A stretch of 64,000 nt of DNA from VXRD01 sp965242535 (GCA_965242535.1 OZ251458.1:4526001-4590000), one strand, 5' to 3'. Shown: positions 1-8,929, numbered from the stretch's first letter. Notes: generated by a model from the letters alone, not told the origin. Numbers and translations: made by a program.

Positions 1-1646
1 ATCAACTTCGGATTGACACGCAGGGCAAGTTTGGCGGGCTGGGCATTACCATCAGCAAGCGCGGAAAGGAAGATGGCCCCCCGGTTGTGATGAGTGTGAT
101 TGAGGGCACGCCCGCGGACACTTCGGGTCTGGTTGTGGGAGACCGCATCATCGGCATCGATGGCGATCCCACATTTGACAAGAAACTGACCGAAATCGTC
201 GGGGTTTTGCGGGGGGACGAAGGCGCGGGTGTGACCATTCAAATCGAGCGACCGGGCATGGCGGAGCCCTTTGACCAGCCGATTATCCGGGCGCGCATCG
301 ACATTCCCAGCGTGCAAATCCCGGGCGATGTCGATCCGGATATCGGTTATATCTCCCTGTCGTGGCTCCACCAGTCCAGATTCACCGAACGCACAGAGGG
401 CGAGTTGGCGCGGGCATTGGTCGATTTGCTCGATGCCGGGGCCACGGGGATCGTCGTCGATTTGCGCGGCAATCCAGGCGGGTTGCTCAAATCCGCCGTC
501 GATGTGGTCGATAAGTTTTTGCCGCCCGATCTGCTGGTCGTGTCCACCAAAGGTCGGCAGTCGGATCAAAATCGCAGTCACAAAACCCGGCGAGACCCCG
601 TATTGCCCGCGGATATACCCTTGGTGATTTTGGTGGATGAGCGCAGTGCCAGTGCCTCGGAAATCGTCGCAGGCGCGATTCAGGATTGGGACAGGGGGTT
701 GATCGTGGGCGCGCAAACATTTGGAAAGGGGTCAGTCCAAACCGTGCGTCAACTGGGTCGGAAGGCCGAGAAGGCGTTGAAGTTGACGACAGCGGCTTAT
801 TACACGCCGAGCGGGCGCAGTATTCACAATGCTGAAAAACGCCGGTATCGCGGCGGCCCCATCGAGCTTACGGTGGGCGATTCCATCCGGGTTTCGGCCT
901 ATGAACTGTTGAGCATTATCGGTCAGGCCGAGCGGCGCGAAGATGCGGTTACGGAGCTCATCAACCGATTCGATTTGGATGTGGATTTGACCGATGAAGT
1001 GCTCGATATGCGGTTGGAGCGATTGCTGGGTTTGGCTTCCAAAGAACGCGATGGGCCCGAAGATGCGGATACGTCCAAGGTCTTTACGACGCGCCTGAAC
1101 AAGCGCAAGGTGTATGGCGGCGGCGGGATTAAGCCCGATGTGGTGGTCGAGCAAGAGCGCAAGCCGCGGTTGGTGGTGGAGGTGTTACGCAAGGGGTTGG
1201 TTTTTGATTTTGCGGTCGATTTTGCAACGACGCGATCATTCCCCAGCCGGTTTGAAGACTACGCATTGCCCGAAGATATCGTCGATCGATTCTGGACGTT
1301 TGTGGCGGATTCGGCGAATGCCAATGGCTTTGCGTATAAGACGGGCACGGAGATTCGGGTGCGAGAACTCAAACAATCGCTAAAAGAGAAAGATGTATTG
1401 GCAGACGACGATACCGCGGCCCTCGATCAGTTGTCGCAGGTTGCAGAGCGCGAGCGCGCAGCCGATTACAACGAGGCCGAGCCGTATATCCGCCTGGAGA
1501 TCGAACGGGCATTGGCGAATCGGGTGTGGGGCACCAAGGGCAAAATTTTGGCGGCTCTGAAGGGGGACAAGCAATTTCAAGAAGCCGTGCGTCTGTTGAA
1601 GGATCGGGCGGTCTACGATCGCAAATTGGCGTTGGTGGAAGAGTGA
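1..1646 (+). CDS. S41-family C-terminal processing peptidase (5' end outside window)
   Basis: The reading frame is open from base 3, so the gene starts before the window; about 547 residues are visible. The first ~80 residues are a PDZ domain with the GKFGGLGI opening typical of CtpA/Tsp enzymes. The S41 core follows: the DLRGNPGG strand, then ERSASASEI, whose middle Ser codon is at 651-653, and FGKGSVQ, whose Lys codon is at 726-728. The 25-residue Ser-Lys spacing matches the Tsp catalytic dyad. A C-terminal extension of roughly 250 residues beyond the core is longer than in simple CtpA proteins and resembles the tail of Tsp/Prc-like proteases. The family cleaves exported proteins near their C-termini in the periplasm; the substrate here is unknown. 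A strong hairpin terminator follows at 1700. Confidence 0.93.
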   Translation, partial: QLRIDTQGKFGGLGITISKRGKEDGPPVVMSVIEGTPADTSGLVVGDRIIGIDGDPTFDKKLTEIVGVLRGDEGAGVTIQIERPGMAEPFDQPIIRARIDIPSVQIPGDVDPDIGYISLSWLHQSRFTERTEGELARALVDLLDAGATGIVVDLRGNPGGLLKSAVDVVDKFLPPDLLVVSTKGRQSDQNRSHKTRRDPVLPADIPLVILVDERSASASEIVAGAIQDWDRGLIVGAQTFGKGSVQTVRQLGRKAEKALKLTTAAYYTPSGRSIHNAEKRRYRGGPIELTVGDSIRVSAYELLSIIGQAERREDAVTELINRFDLDVDLTDEVLDMRLERLLGLASKERDGPEDADTSKVFTTRLNKRKVYGGGGIKPDVVVEQERKPRLVVEVLRKGLVFDFAVDFATTRSFPSRFEDYALPEDIVDRFWTFVADSANANGFAYKTGTEIRVRELKQSLKEKDVLADDDTAALDQLSQVAERERAADYNEAEPYIRLEIERALANRVWGTKGKILAALKGDKQFQEAVRLLKDRAVYDRKLALVEE

Positions 1647-1699
1647 GACTTTAGGCGTGCCTATCAAAATGACCTATCCGCAGATGGGTTGTTGTCGCA

Positions 1700-1745
1700 G
1701 AGGCCCCATGGAGGTGATATCCAAGGGGCCTCAACCATTTTGTTT
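1700..1745 (+). terminator. Rho-independent terminator after the S41 peptidase
   Basis: GAGGCCCC (1700-1707) pairs perfectly with GGGGCCTC (1725-1732). An inner TGGA/TCCA stem continues the hairpin after an A-A mismatch, and a T-rich run (ATTTTGTTT) follows. Its position between the protease stop codon and the sulfatase makes the upstream in-frame ATG codons of the sulfatase unlikely starts. Confidence 0.75.
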
Positions 1746-1767
1746 GGACATCATAAGAAGGTGCTCG

Positions 1768-3060
1768 ATGGTATCTCCCAATATTATCTTTATTCTGTGT
1801 GACGATATCGGCTATGGCGATCTGGGGTGTTATGGACAGAAGGTCATCCCCACGCCCCGATTGGATCAACTCGCTTCCGAGTCGATGCGGTTCAAGCAGT
1901 GTTATACCGGATCTTCGATTTGCGCGCCATCTCGGTCCGTGTTGATGACGGGGTTGCACAGCGGACACACGCGGGTGCGCGACAATTTTGGCATTGTGGG
2001 CGGGGTGGGCGATCAGAAGCGGGTGCCGCTCGAACCGGAGGATTTTACGGTTGCCGAGATGCTCAAGGGGATGGGCTATGCCACGGGCATAACCGGCAAA
2101 TGGGGGTTGGGCGAACCCGGTACGACGGGCATTCCCACGCGCAAGGGGTTTGATGAATGGTTTGGCTACCTCAACCAGCGCAACGCGCATACGTACTATC
2201 CGCCTTATTTGTGGCGCAATGAAGAGCAGGTCGTTCTCAAAGGCAATCGGGATGGTCGGCAAGGCGATTATGCCCACGATATGATTTTTGACTTTGCCTG
2301 TGATTTCATTCGCAACAACAGCGATGGGCCGTTCTTTTTGTACTTGCCGTGGACATTGCCGCATGGTCGATACGAGATTCCCGACGCGAGCGCGTGGGAT
2401 GATAAACCCTGGACGGATGACGAGAAAGTCTATGCGGCGATGATTACAAAAATTGATACGCAGGTCGGGCAGGTGGTCGACCTATTGCGCGAACTGGCGA
2501 TTGCGGATCAGACGCTTTTGTTTTTTGGTTCTGACCACGGAGCGGCGCGCCGATGGGAGGCGTTTGAGAGTTGCGGTGCTTTGCGCGGGCAAAAGGGGAC
2601 GATGTACGAGGGCGGGTTGCGTACGCCGATGATCGCGCATTGGCCCGGTCGCATTCCCGCGGGCGCGGTGAGCGATGCGGTGTGGTATTACGCGGATTTT
2701 TTGCCGACGGTTGCCGATGTGGTCGGCACGGACGCGCCGGAGGATGGGGATGGGGTGAGCCTTTTGCCGGTGCTGTTGGGCGAATCGCGGGATGTCGGCG
2801 AACGCTTTTTGTACTGGGAGCGTTTTGGCGGGGGCTTCAAACAAGCCGTGCGCTGGAAGAATTGGAAGGCGGTGCGAAATCCGTCGCCCGAGTTGCTCGA
2901 CGAACCGCTCGAGTTATACGATTTGGACAGCGATATAGGCGAGGAAAACGATGTCGCCGAGGCACACCCGGATGTGATCGCCGAGATCGAACGCTTTATG
3001 AAAGAGGCACGCACGGATTCCCATAACTGGCCTATCGGCGTGAAGGGGTCTCATGCGTGA
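1768..3060 (+). CDS. Sulfatase (arylsulfatase A-like, formylglycine-dependent)
   Basis: A 430-residue enzyme of the alkaline-phosphatase superfamily that hydrolyses sulfate esters. The N-terminus carries the metal-binding ILCDDIGYGD strand (Asp12, Asp13). The sulfatase signature CAPSR has Cys52 as the residue converted to formylglycine, followed by LMTGLHSGHTRVR. TGKWGLG and the later GSDHGAA block supply further active-site residues. I chose the ATG at 1768 because the 1700-1745 terminator lies between it and the earlier in-frame ATGs, and because the conserved domain begins four residues later. No convincing signal peptide is seen with this start, so a cytoplasmic location or a missed upstream start is possible. 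The natural substrate is unknown; sulfated polysaccharide is a guess from family habits. No maturase is in the window. Confidence 0.92.
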   Translation: MVSPNIIFILCDDIGYGDLGCYGQKVIPTPRLDQLASESMRFKQCYTGSSICAPSRSVLMTGLHSGHTRVRDNFGIVGGVGDQKRVPLEPEDFTVAEMLKGMGYATGITGKWGLGEPGTTGIPTRKGFDEWFGYLNQRNAHTYYPPYLWRNEEQVVLKGNRDGRQGDYAHDMIFDFACDFIRNNSDGPFFLYLPWTLPHGRYEIPDASAWDDKPWTDDEKVYAAMITKIDTQVGQVVDLLRELAIADQTLLFFGSDHGAARRWEAFESCGALRGQKGTMYEGGLRTPMIAHWPGRIPAGAVSDAVWYYADFLPTVADVVGTDAPEDGDGVSLLPVLLGESRDVGERFLYWERFGGGFKQAVRWKNWKAVRNPSPELLDEPLELYDLDSDIGEENDVAEAHPDVIAEIERFMKEARTDSHNWPIGVKGSHA

Positions 3061-3083
3061 GTTCTGCCATCTCTATGCACTGA

Positions 3084-3115
3084 AAGGGCGAGTCTTTTTG
3101 ACTCGCTCTTTTTTT
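3084..3115 (+). terminator. Terminator after the sulfatase
   Basis: An 11-bp stem with one G-T pair (3084-3094 with 3100-3110), a TTTTT loop, and a T-run to 3115. It sits between the convergent sulfatase and nucleoside-transporter genes and overlaps the last codon of the latter. Confidence 0.85.
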
Positions 3116-4346
3116 ATAGTAAAATGCCGGCGACGCAAGCGGTCATCATCATGGCGAGGGTGCCGCCGATCATGGCGCGCATGCCGAGGAGGGCCAATTC
3201 CGTGCGGCGTTCGGGGGCGATGCCGCCAATGCCGCCGATTTGAATGCCCACGCTACCGAAGTTGGCGAAGCCGCACAGCGCGTAGGTCAATATCAGCGTG
3301 CTGCGCTCGGTCAAGACCACTCCGGAATCGGGTTGCGACCATGCCACCATTTGTGCGTACGCGATAAATTCGTTGAGTACCATCTTCTTTCCGAGCAATT
3401 CGCCGGCATACGGGCAATCGGCCCAGGGGATGCCGAGCAGATAGGCGAATGGCGCGAAGACATAGCCGAAAATTTCGGACAAAGACCATGTCCAGCCGTA
3501 TCCGAGAAGCGCGCCGATCCACCCCCCAATCAGGCCCAAAGTCGCGTCTATCAGCGCGACGAGGCCGAGAAAGGCGATGAGCATCGCGACGACATTTAAG
3601 GTCAATTTCATGCCGTCTAAGGCACCGCCTGTCGCAGCATCGACGATGTTTGCGCGTTTTTCTTCAACCGCCAATTCCACATGCCCCATGGTCACAGATC
3701 GCTCGGTTTCGGGAATCATCAGTTTGGAAATCAACAGGGCCGCGGGGGCCGAGATGACCGATGCGGATACCAGATGCCCCGCGTCAATGCCCATGCTGGC
3801 ATAGGCGGCCATGACGCCGCCGGCAATGGTTGCAAAGCCCCCGACCATCAGGGCCATGAGTTCCGATTTTGTCATGCTGCTGATGTACGGGCGCACCATC
3901 AGCGGGGCTTCGGTTTGACCGACAAAGACGTTCGCCGCCGCAGAGAGTGTTTCCGATCCCGACGTGCCCAATGTGCGTTGCATGACCCAGGCAAATGCAG
4001 CGACGACTTTTTGCAAGATGCCCATGTAGTAGAGGACGGACATCAAGGAGGAGAAGAAGATGATGGTGGGCAAGACCTTGAACGCGAAGAAATGATGGAC
4101 GTATTCTTCGCCAAAAACCAGACTCGTGCCGGCATCGACGAATCCCAAAATACCGGTGAAAAAGTCGCCGATGCTTTGAAAGATCGCCGCGCCAATAGAT
4201 GTTTTCAAAATGAACACCGCGAGGGCGAATTGCAGCAACAGGCCGCCCCAGACCACGCGGAAGTTCACCCGTCTCTTGTGATCGCTCATCGCCCATGCCA
4301 ACCCCATCATGACTACCAGCCCCACTAGACTGATTGCGCGCTCCAT
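3114..4346 (-). CDS. Concentrative nucleoside transporter (CNT/NupC family)
   Basis: A 410-residue integral membrane protein, the usual size for bacterial CNT carriers, which import nucleosides with H+ or Na+. Hydrophobic segments run through the whole length. The family's central substrate-binding block is present near residue 145: SGSETLSAAANVFVGQ followed by TEAPL. The later LNEFIAYAQM and ICGFANFGS-like (here LCGFANFGSVGIQIGG) motifs of the C-terminal half are also visible. The gene is convergent with the sulfatase and divergent from the HAD gene; nothing nearby is a nucleoside-metabolism gene, so the physiological substrate is not deduced from context. Confidence 0.93.
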   Translation of the reverse strand: MERAISLVGLVVMMGLAWAMSDHKRRVNFRVVWGGLLLQFALAVFILKTSIGAAIFQSIGDFFTGILGFVDAGTSLVFGEEYVHHFFAFKVLPTIIFFSSLMSVLYYMGILQKVVAAFAWVMQRTLGTSGSETLSAAANVFVGQTEAPLMVRPYISSMTKSELMALMVGGFATIAGGVMAAYASMGIDAGHLVSASVISAPAALLISKLMIPETERSVTMGHVELAVEEKRANIVDAATGGALDGMKLTLNVVAMLIAFLGLVALIDATLGLIGGWIGALLGYGWTWSLSEIFGYVFAPFAYLLGIPWADCPYAGELLGKKMVLNEFIAYAQMVAWSQPDSGVVLTERSTLILTYALCGFANFGSVGIQIGGIGGIAPERRTELALLGMRAMIGGTLAMMMTACVAGILL

Positions 4347-4456
4347 AGACCCTCCCTTAACGGTTGCGAATGTTTTTGAGTGCCTGTAAATTTGTTCGGC
4401 TCGACATTCGAATATACAACAATAATTCTTTGGGAACCCAAAAGTTTGGACGCGAC

Positions 4457-5116
4457 ATGAAACCCGCGTATCTCACGTTTGATTGTTACGGCACGCTGAT
4501 CGATTGGAAAACCGGCGTTTTAGCCGCGCTTCGAGATTATCCGCATGTCGATCCCGATGTGTTTTTCGAGACGTGGTGGCGGGTGGATAGACGGCTTACC
4601 TGCGGGGTGCCCTATCGGCGGTATCGAGAGGTTCTCGCACGGGATTTCGCGGAGGCGTTTCAGTCCGTTGGCATTGCGATTACCCGCAAAAAAGCCGAAT
4701 GCCTGGCGGATGGTTTGGGCGACTGGTCGCCTTTTCCGGATGCGCCGGGCGCGCTTGTGGCGTTTGGGCGATTGGGTTTTAAGTTGGGGATTTTGTCGAA
4801 TATCGACGATGATTTGCTCGAGCGGAGTGTCGATCGACTCGGCGTGGATATCGATGTGCGTATCACGGCGGAAAACATCCGATCCTACAAACCCGAGGCG
4901 CGCCACTTTGAAGCCCTTTTGGAGAGGACGGGATGCCAGCCCGCGCAAGTGCTGCACATCGCCGCGTCGCGTTTTGTGGATATCGGCCCTGCGTCGAGAC
5001 TCGGGTTTCGCACGATGTACGTGCGACGGGCCGAACCCGATGCCGATCACGAGGTCGCGCCCGAGTTCGCCGTTGAAACGCTGACCGATGCGATTCCAAT
5101 TCTCGAAAATCTGTGA
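4457..5116 (+). CDS. HAD-superfamily hydrolase, haloacid dehalogenase-like
   Basis: A 219-residue protein with all four HAD motifs: DCYGTLID (nucleophile Asp9), LSNIDDD, the Lys of RSYKPEARH, and the HIAASRFVDIGPA block. The Tyr two residues after the nucleophile (D-x-Y) is the pattern of 2-haloacid dehalogenase-type members rather than phosphatases, which have D-x-D. I placed the start at 4457 because the conserved motif begins eight residues later; an upstream in-frame ATG at 4364 would add a basic 31-residue extension with no family match. It leads a same-strand run with the lactonase (22-bp gap) and the enolase-superfamily enzyme, so it may handle an acid in the same pathway. The exact substrate is unknown. 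Confidence 0.87.
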   Translation: MKPAYLTFDCYGTLIDWKTGVLAALRDYPHVDPDVFFETWWRVDRRLTCGVPYRRYREVLARDFAEAFQSVGIAITRKKAECLADGLGDWSPFPDAPGALVAFGRLGFKLGILSNIDDDLLERSVDRLGVDIDVRITAENIRSYKPEARHFEALLERTGCQPAQVLHIAASRFVDIGPASRLGFRTMYVRRAEPDADHEVAPEFAVETLTDAIPILENL

Positions 5117-5138
5117 ACTCTTTAGAAAGGATGTTGCG

Positions 5139-6011
5139 ATGGGTGTCGAAGTTATTCGAGACGAGATGGTCGATCTGATCGATCCGGGGGCCGAACCCGA
5201 ATTGGTCGCAGACGGGTTTCGGTTCACCGAGGGGCCCGTCTGGGATCCGGCCAGGGGGTGTTTGTTTTTTTCGGATATTCCGGCGAATACCATTTTTGCG
5301 TGGACGCCCGAAGCGGGGGCGGTCGCATATCGCCAACCGAGTTATCATTCCAATGGGTTGACATTGGATGGACGAGGGCGACTGCTTTCGTGCGAACACT
5401 CCGGGCGGCGGGTGAGCATCGAGGTGGATGGCGCGTTGAAAACGCTGGTGGATTCGCATGAGGGGAAAAAGCTCAATTCGCCCAACGATCTCATCGTTTG
5501 CCAAAATGGGGATATCGTTTTTACGGATCCGCCTTATGGTCTGTCGAACAGACACGGCGTGGCCGCGGAACAGGAGTTGGATTTTTTTGGGGTGTTTCGC
5601 CTGCCTGCGGGCGAGTCGGAACCCATTTTGTTGATCGACGATTTTGAACGCCCCAATGGCTTGGCTCTCGCGCCCGACGAGAAGACGCTGTATGTCGATG
5701 ATACTGCGCGGGGGCACATTCGCGCTTTTGAGGTGCGGGCGGATGGCTCTCTCGCACATGGCGCGGTGTTTGCCGAACTGAAAGGCGAGGGAGAGGGCGC
5801 GCCCGATGGCATGAAGTTGGATCGCAATGGCAATATTTACTGCACGGGGCCGGGGGCTGTGTGGGTGTTTAATCCGCGAGGCGACCTGCTCGGGAAAATT
5901 AAACTGCCTCTTGCGGCGGCGAATTTGAATTGGGGCGGCGAGGATCGAAAGACGCTGTTTTTTACCGCGCGAACCGATGTTTATCGCGTGCCGTGCAAAG
6001 TGGGGGGCTAA
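5139..6011 (+). CDS. SMP-30/gluconolactonase-family lactone hydrolase
   Basis: A 290-residue six-bladed beta-propeller protein. Family features seen are FRFTEGPVWDP (the metal-binding Glu is in EGP), SNGLTLD, LNSPNDLIV (Asn/Asp metal ligands), FTDPPYGL, and RPNGLALAPDEKTLYV. Enzymes of this family open sugar lactones such as gluconolactone using a divalent metal. The start at 5139 follows AAAGGA at a usual spacing; an earlier ATG at 5088 overlaps the HAD gene. It is probably co-transcribed with the flanking HAD and enolase-superfamily genes, giving lactone hydrolysis followed by acid dehydration. No signal peptide is seen. Confidence 0.92.
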   Translation: MGVEVIRDEMVDLIDPGAEPELVADGFRFTEGPVWDPARGCLFFSDIPANTIFAWTPEAGAVAYRQPSYHSNGLTLDGRGRLLSCEHSGRRVSIEVDGALKTLVDSHEGKKLNSPNDLIVCQNGDIVFTDPPYGLSNRHGVAAEQELDFFGVFRLPAGESEPILLIDDFERPNGLALAPDEKTLYVDDTARGHIRAFEVRADGSLAHGAVFAELKGEGEGAPDGMKLDRNGNIYCTGPGAVWVFNPRGDLLGKIKLPLAAANLNWGGEDRKTLFFTARTDVYRVPCKVGG

Positions 6012-6012
6012 A

Positions 6013-7158
6013 ATGAAGATCACGGGAATCGAGACGTTTATGGCGAGCATGGGGCGGCGATCCCGCGCGCTGGTCAAGGTCGAGACCGATGAAGGCATCC
6101 ACGGCTGGGGCGAGTGTTATAGCCCTGGCCCGGATTTGGCTATCGGCCCGACGATGGATTATATTTTTGAACTGGTCAAAGGCGAGGACCCGCGGCGGAT
6201 TGAGTTCATCATGCTCAAGCTGTTTCAGCAATTCCGGTTTCCGCCCGGGGCTGTCGGCCTTTCGGCGATGTCGGGATTGGACCACGCGCTGTGGGATATC
6301 AGCGGCAAAGCCGCGGGCTTGCCGGTTTATATGTTGCTCGGCGGCGCGGTGCGCGACCGCGTTCAGGTTTATCGGAGCATCGGCGGCAAAGATGGCGCAG
6401 AGGCCGCGGAGGCCGCGCGCAAGTTGAATGAGGAGCACGGCATTGCGGCGTTTAAGACGTCGCCGTTCCGCATGGATCCCAGTTCAAACCGATGGGGCCG
6501 CGTGTGTGCGGCGGCGGCCGATTATTTCGAGGCGTTGCGAAAGCATTCGGACGACAACTGGGAATTTGCGTTTGATCCGCACGCCAAAATTTTTGAGCCT
6601 ATCCGCGCATTGCAACTGGCGAATGCCCTCGCGCCTTACGATCCGCTTTTTTACGAAGAACCCCTCCGGCCCGAGAACAGCGATGCGTGGGCGCGGTTGC
6701 GTTCCCAAATGCAGGTTCCGCTGGCGACGGGCGAATCCCTGTACGCGAAGTTTGAATTTTTGGATTTGCTGTCGAAGCACGGGGCGGATATCATCCAGCC
6801 AGATGTTTGTATCTGCGGGGGATTGCTGGAGATGCGAAAGATCGCCGCGATAGCCCAAGCGCATTACGTGACGGTGGCACCGCACAACCCGATGGGCCCG
6901 TTGGCGACAGCGGTCAATGTGCATTTTGCCGCCGCGACCCCCAATTTCAAAATTTTGGAATACCACCTGCCCGATGAAACCAATGCCCTGAATTGGTTGG
7001 ACGAACCCTATTGGCCCGTGGATGGGTATTTGGAATTGCGACCAGATCGCCCAGGACTCGGCGTGGAGGTAAATGAAGACGTCATCAAAGCCGGCGAATA
7101 CGTCCACTGGGAACGGGGCAGTACCCAAGCGCCGGATGGTTCGACAAATTACATCTGA
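6013..7158 (+). CDS. Mandelate racemase/muconate-lactonizing enzyme family sugar-acid dehydratase
   Basis: A 381-residue enolase-superfamily protein. The capping domain (residues 1-120) includes VETDEGIHGWGEC. The barrel shows a KTSPF Lys region, metal-binding FDPHAK (Asp), YEEPLRPE (Glu) and ATGESLY (Glu), and a late APHNPMGP block with the catalytic His. The Glu-Glu-His arrangement and the HNPMGP block resemble D-galactonate/gluconate dehydratase-like members; the substrate is not proven. The start codon follows the lactonase stop codon by one base, with a G-rich run ahead, so translational coupling is likely. Together with the SMP-30 lactonase this makes a short sugar-acid degradation unit. 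Confidence 0.92.
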   Translation: MKITGIETFMASMGRRSRALVKVETDEGIHGWGECYSPGPDLAIGPTMDYIFELVKGEDPRRIEFIMLKLFQQFRFPPGAVGLSAMSGLDHALWDISGKAAGLPVYMLLGGAVRDRVQVYRSIGGKDGAEAAEAARKLNEEHGIAAFKTSPFRMDPSSNRWGRVCAAAADYFEALRKHSDDNWEFAFDPHAKIFEPIRALQLANALAPYDPLFYEEPLRPENSDAWARLRSQMQVPLATGESLYAKFEFLDLLSKHGADIIQPDVCICGGLLEMRKIAAIAQAHYVTVAPHNPMGPLATAVNVHFAAATPNFKILEYHLPDETNALNWLDEPYWPVDGYLELRPDRPGLGVEVNEDVIKAGEYVHWERGSTQAPDGSTNYI

Positions 7159-7159
7159 G

Positions 7160-7287
7160 GGGGAGGCGGGAGACGGGAGAGGGAAGAAGCAATCGCAATC
7201 GTAGGGACAGGCCCCTGTGCCTGTCCGAAGATACAAAGACAGGAGAGGGGAGAGGCAATTGCAATCGTAGGGACAGGCCCCCGTGCC
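7160..7287. repeat. Purine-rich tract with two copies of a dispersed 26-bp palindrome
   Basis: A GA-rich stretch (7160-7190) is followed by a full palindromic repeat at 7201-7226: GTAGGGACAGGCC, then CCTGTGCCTGTCC. A second GA-rich stretch and a truncated copy at 7267-7287 follow. The truncated copy loses its right arm a few bases before the MITE-like element at 7294, as if that insertion or a later event removed it. The same palindrome occurs at 8714, 34323 and 47410, with weaker relatives at 25544 and 53911. Confidence 0.75.
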
Positions 7288-7293
7288 ATCTGT

Positions 7294-7715
7294 ACCAACT
7301 AATTCATTATCGGGATCCCTTTGCAGTTCCACCGTCCTTCAAAGAATCCATCGTTCAACATGCCATCCCAAAACACCTTCACCGAAAGCCATCAAGCACA
7401 GCGCGCAAGTCCATTTCGCAACCAATATTCATCTTGCAACCCACCTCGCAGGCTGTCTCATGTCGTTCTATTACAAAAGCGATTGAACTGCTTGGGCAGT
7501 TGTACCCCGCTCGCGCTGTGCCTAGCCCCTCGGCGTTTGAGAGCGGCATTTTTTGCCTACTTTTTTTTGCTGTTGAAAAAAAGTAGGTCGCCGAAGGCAT
7601 CGAAGGCAACCAATAATGCTTTAGGGCCAAACGCTTTAGAAAAACGAGCCTCGTCGGTGCGGGTTGGTGCGTATCAAAATTTGGTATCTTTTAATTTTTG
7701 GAGTAATTAGTTGGT
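7294..7715. mobile_element. MITE-like nonautonomous element, copy A
   Basis: About 420 bp bounded by an 11-bp perfect inverted repeat: ACCAACTAATT at 7294-7304 and AATTAGTTGGT at 7705-7715. Its core is homologous, in opposite orientation, to 38067-38464. Shared parts include AACATGCCATCCCAAAA, ACCGAAAGCCATC, TGTGCCTAGCCCCTCGGCG, a CCTACTTTTTTTT...AAAAAAAGTAGG hairpin, and a CTTTAGAAAA end. Small open frames in it are shared with copy B only because the DNA is shared; I do not call a protein. Confidence 0.7.
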
Positions 7716-7746
7716 GGGGAATCGTCACTTTTGACAGGAGGGGATT

Positions 7747-8532
7747 ATGACGCCCGAGGAGAAATTTCAGTTCGATCTCGAAGGCTATTTGATCGTCAAA
7801 AATGTGTTGGCGAAGGGAGAAGTGGATCGGTTGAACGCCGTGTCGGATGAGAAGTTCGTGCGCGATTACAGCGATCCGACCCATGACTCGAGGGGGCGAA
7901 AAGGCCGCCGGCAAACGGGGCGCGTTTCCGCGTGGTCGCCCGAAACGCAAGCGTTGATCGATCATCCGCGCATCGTGCCCTATCTGGTCGAATTGCTCGG
8001 CCCTGCCTTTCGCCTCGATCACGACTATTGCATTTTTATGATGCCAGGTGCGGCGTGTGGCAATTTGCACGGCGCGCCGGGTGGGCACAGAGGCAGCCAG
8101 CGCAAGTATCTGTATTTGGAGGGTGAGATGCTGAACGGGTTGAGTGTCGTCACCTTCTTTTTGGCGGATGCCAAGGCGGGAGATGGCGGATTTGCGTGCA
8201 TTCCCGGCAGTCACAAAACGAATTTTGGGTCATGCGTTCCGCTCGAGGTGCGCCGGTTCGAGCGCGTGCCCGATTACATGGTGCAACCCGAAGTTGAGGC
8301 AGGGGACGCGCTGATTTTTACGGAAGCGTTGATGCACGGCACGATGCCGTGGAAAGCGCGCCATGAACGTCGGGCATTTTTGTATAAGTACGCGCCGGGC
8401 AATCTGGCATTTTCCAACCATTTTTACGACGCTGGAGATTATACCGATCCATCCGATCAACTGCGGCGCATCCTCACGCCGCCATCGGCGGGGAGACGCC
8501 CACCCGTCGTTCAACCCGAATCCGAGGCATGA
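7747..8532 (+). CDS. Phytanoyl-CoA dioxygenase (PhyH)-like Fe(II)/2-oxoglutarate oxygenase
   Basis: A 261-residue member of the PhyH family. It has the typical opening YLIVKNVLAKGEVDRLN, a central LHGAPGGH segment where the first iron ligands are expected, and FACIPGSHKTNF. The distal ALMHGTMPW supplies the second His and RRAFLYKY the 2-oxoglutarate-binding Arg. The classical H-x-D pair is not obvious in the central segment, so the exact ligands are uncertain. The start follows AGGAGGGG at a good distance. The substrate is unknown; bacterial members hydroxylate varied small molecules. It stands alone, immediately downstream of MITE copy A and closed by its own terminator. Confidence 0.85.
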   Translation: MTPEEKFQFDLEGYLIVKNVLAKGEVDRLNAVSDEKFVRDYSDPTHDSRGRKGRRQTGRVSAWSPETQALIDHPRIVPYLVELLGPAFRLDHDYCIFMMPGAACGNLHGAPGGHRGSQRKYLYLEGEMLNGLSVVTFFLADAKAGDGGFACIPGSHKTNFGSCVPLEVRRFERVPDYMVQPEVEAGDALIFTEALMHGTMPWKARHERRAFLYKYAPGNLAFSNHFYDAGDYTDPSDQLRRILTPPSAGRRPPVVQPESEA

Positions 8533-8575
8533 GAAAAGGGTCGCGGTATCGCACCGTGGCCCTTTTCTCGTTTTA
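8531..8575 (+). terminator. Strong terminator overlapping the PhyH stop codon
   Basis: A 17-bp stem with two G-T pairs joins 8531-8547 with 8553-8569 around a short ATCGC loop and is followed by GTTTTAG. Its first base lies inside the TGA stop codon. Confidence 0.85.
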
Positions 8576-8713
8576 GATGGCGGGTTGCATCCACTTCTAA
8601 AAATATAATACCCATTTGATTTTTATTTTTTTCATTTTTTAAATACACGACAAAAGTGCGGCGCGGTGTATGAAGGCGAGTAATTCGATCATGATGGCGA
8701 TAAGTCGTTCATC

Positions 8714-8739
8714 GTAGGGACAGGCCCCTGTGCCTGTCC
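8714..8739. repeat. Dispersed 26-bp palindrome
   Basis: Copy of GTAGGGACAGGCC + CCTGTGCCTGTCC, identical to the one at 7201-7226. It lies immediately before the histidine-kinase remnant, so it may mark the deletion end point. Confidence 0.75.
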
Positions 8740-8745
8740 GAAGCT

Positions 8746-8929
8746 ATGATCGATGCGATGGCGGCCATCCAACCCTTTTTTATTTTTGAGGCTGTGGGCA
8801 AAGGCACGGGTTTGGGTTTGTCGGCGAGTGGTGGTTTGATTCAAAAGCACGAGGGCCGAGGTGATCGGTCGACCGGGCAAAGGCAGCGCGTTTCGGATTT
8901 GCCTTCCCATACATGCATCGGAGTGAACC
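8746..8929 (+). pseudogene. C-terminal remnant of a sensor histidine kinase
   Basis: The frame from 8746 reads IQPFFIFEAVGKGTGLGLSA, then SGGLIQKHEG, then RVSDLPS. This matches the end of a histidine-kinase ATPase domain: the F box (PFF), the G2 box (GKGTGLGLS), the helix after it (GLIQKHEG) and the closing strand ending in LP. Everything upstream (G1, N and H boxes, sensor) is missing and replaced by the palindrome at 8714 and AT-rich sequence. The region between the G2 box and the last strand is also degraded. The response regulator that should pair with it follows directly at 8930. Confidence 0.72.

Noticed and set aside
1657..1767. N-terminal extension of the sulfatase from the ATG at 1657
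   Set aside because: It would pass through a strong terminator hairpin at 1700-1745 and has no family similarity.
7379..7630. Small ORF shared by MITE copies A and B (ATYFFSTAKKSRQKMPL)
   Set aside because: Shared only because the element DNA is shared; it spans the hairpin and is not preserved at codon level.
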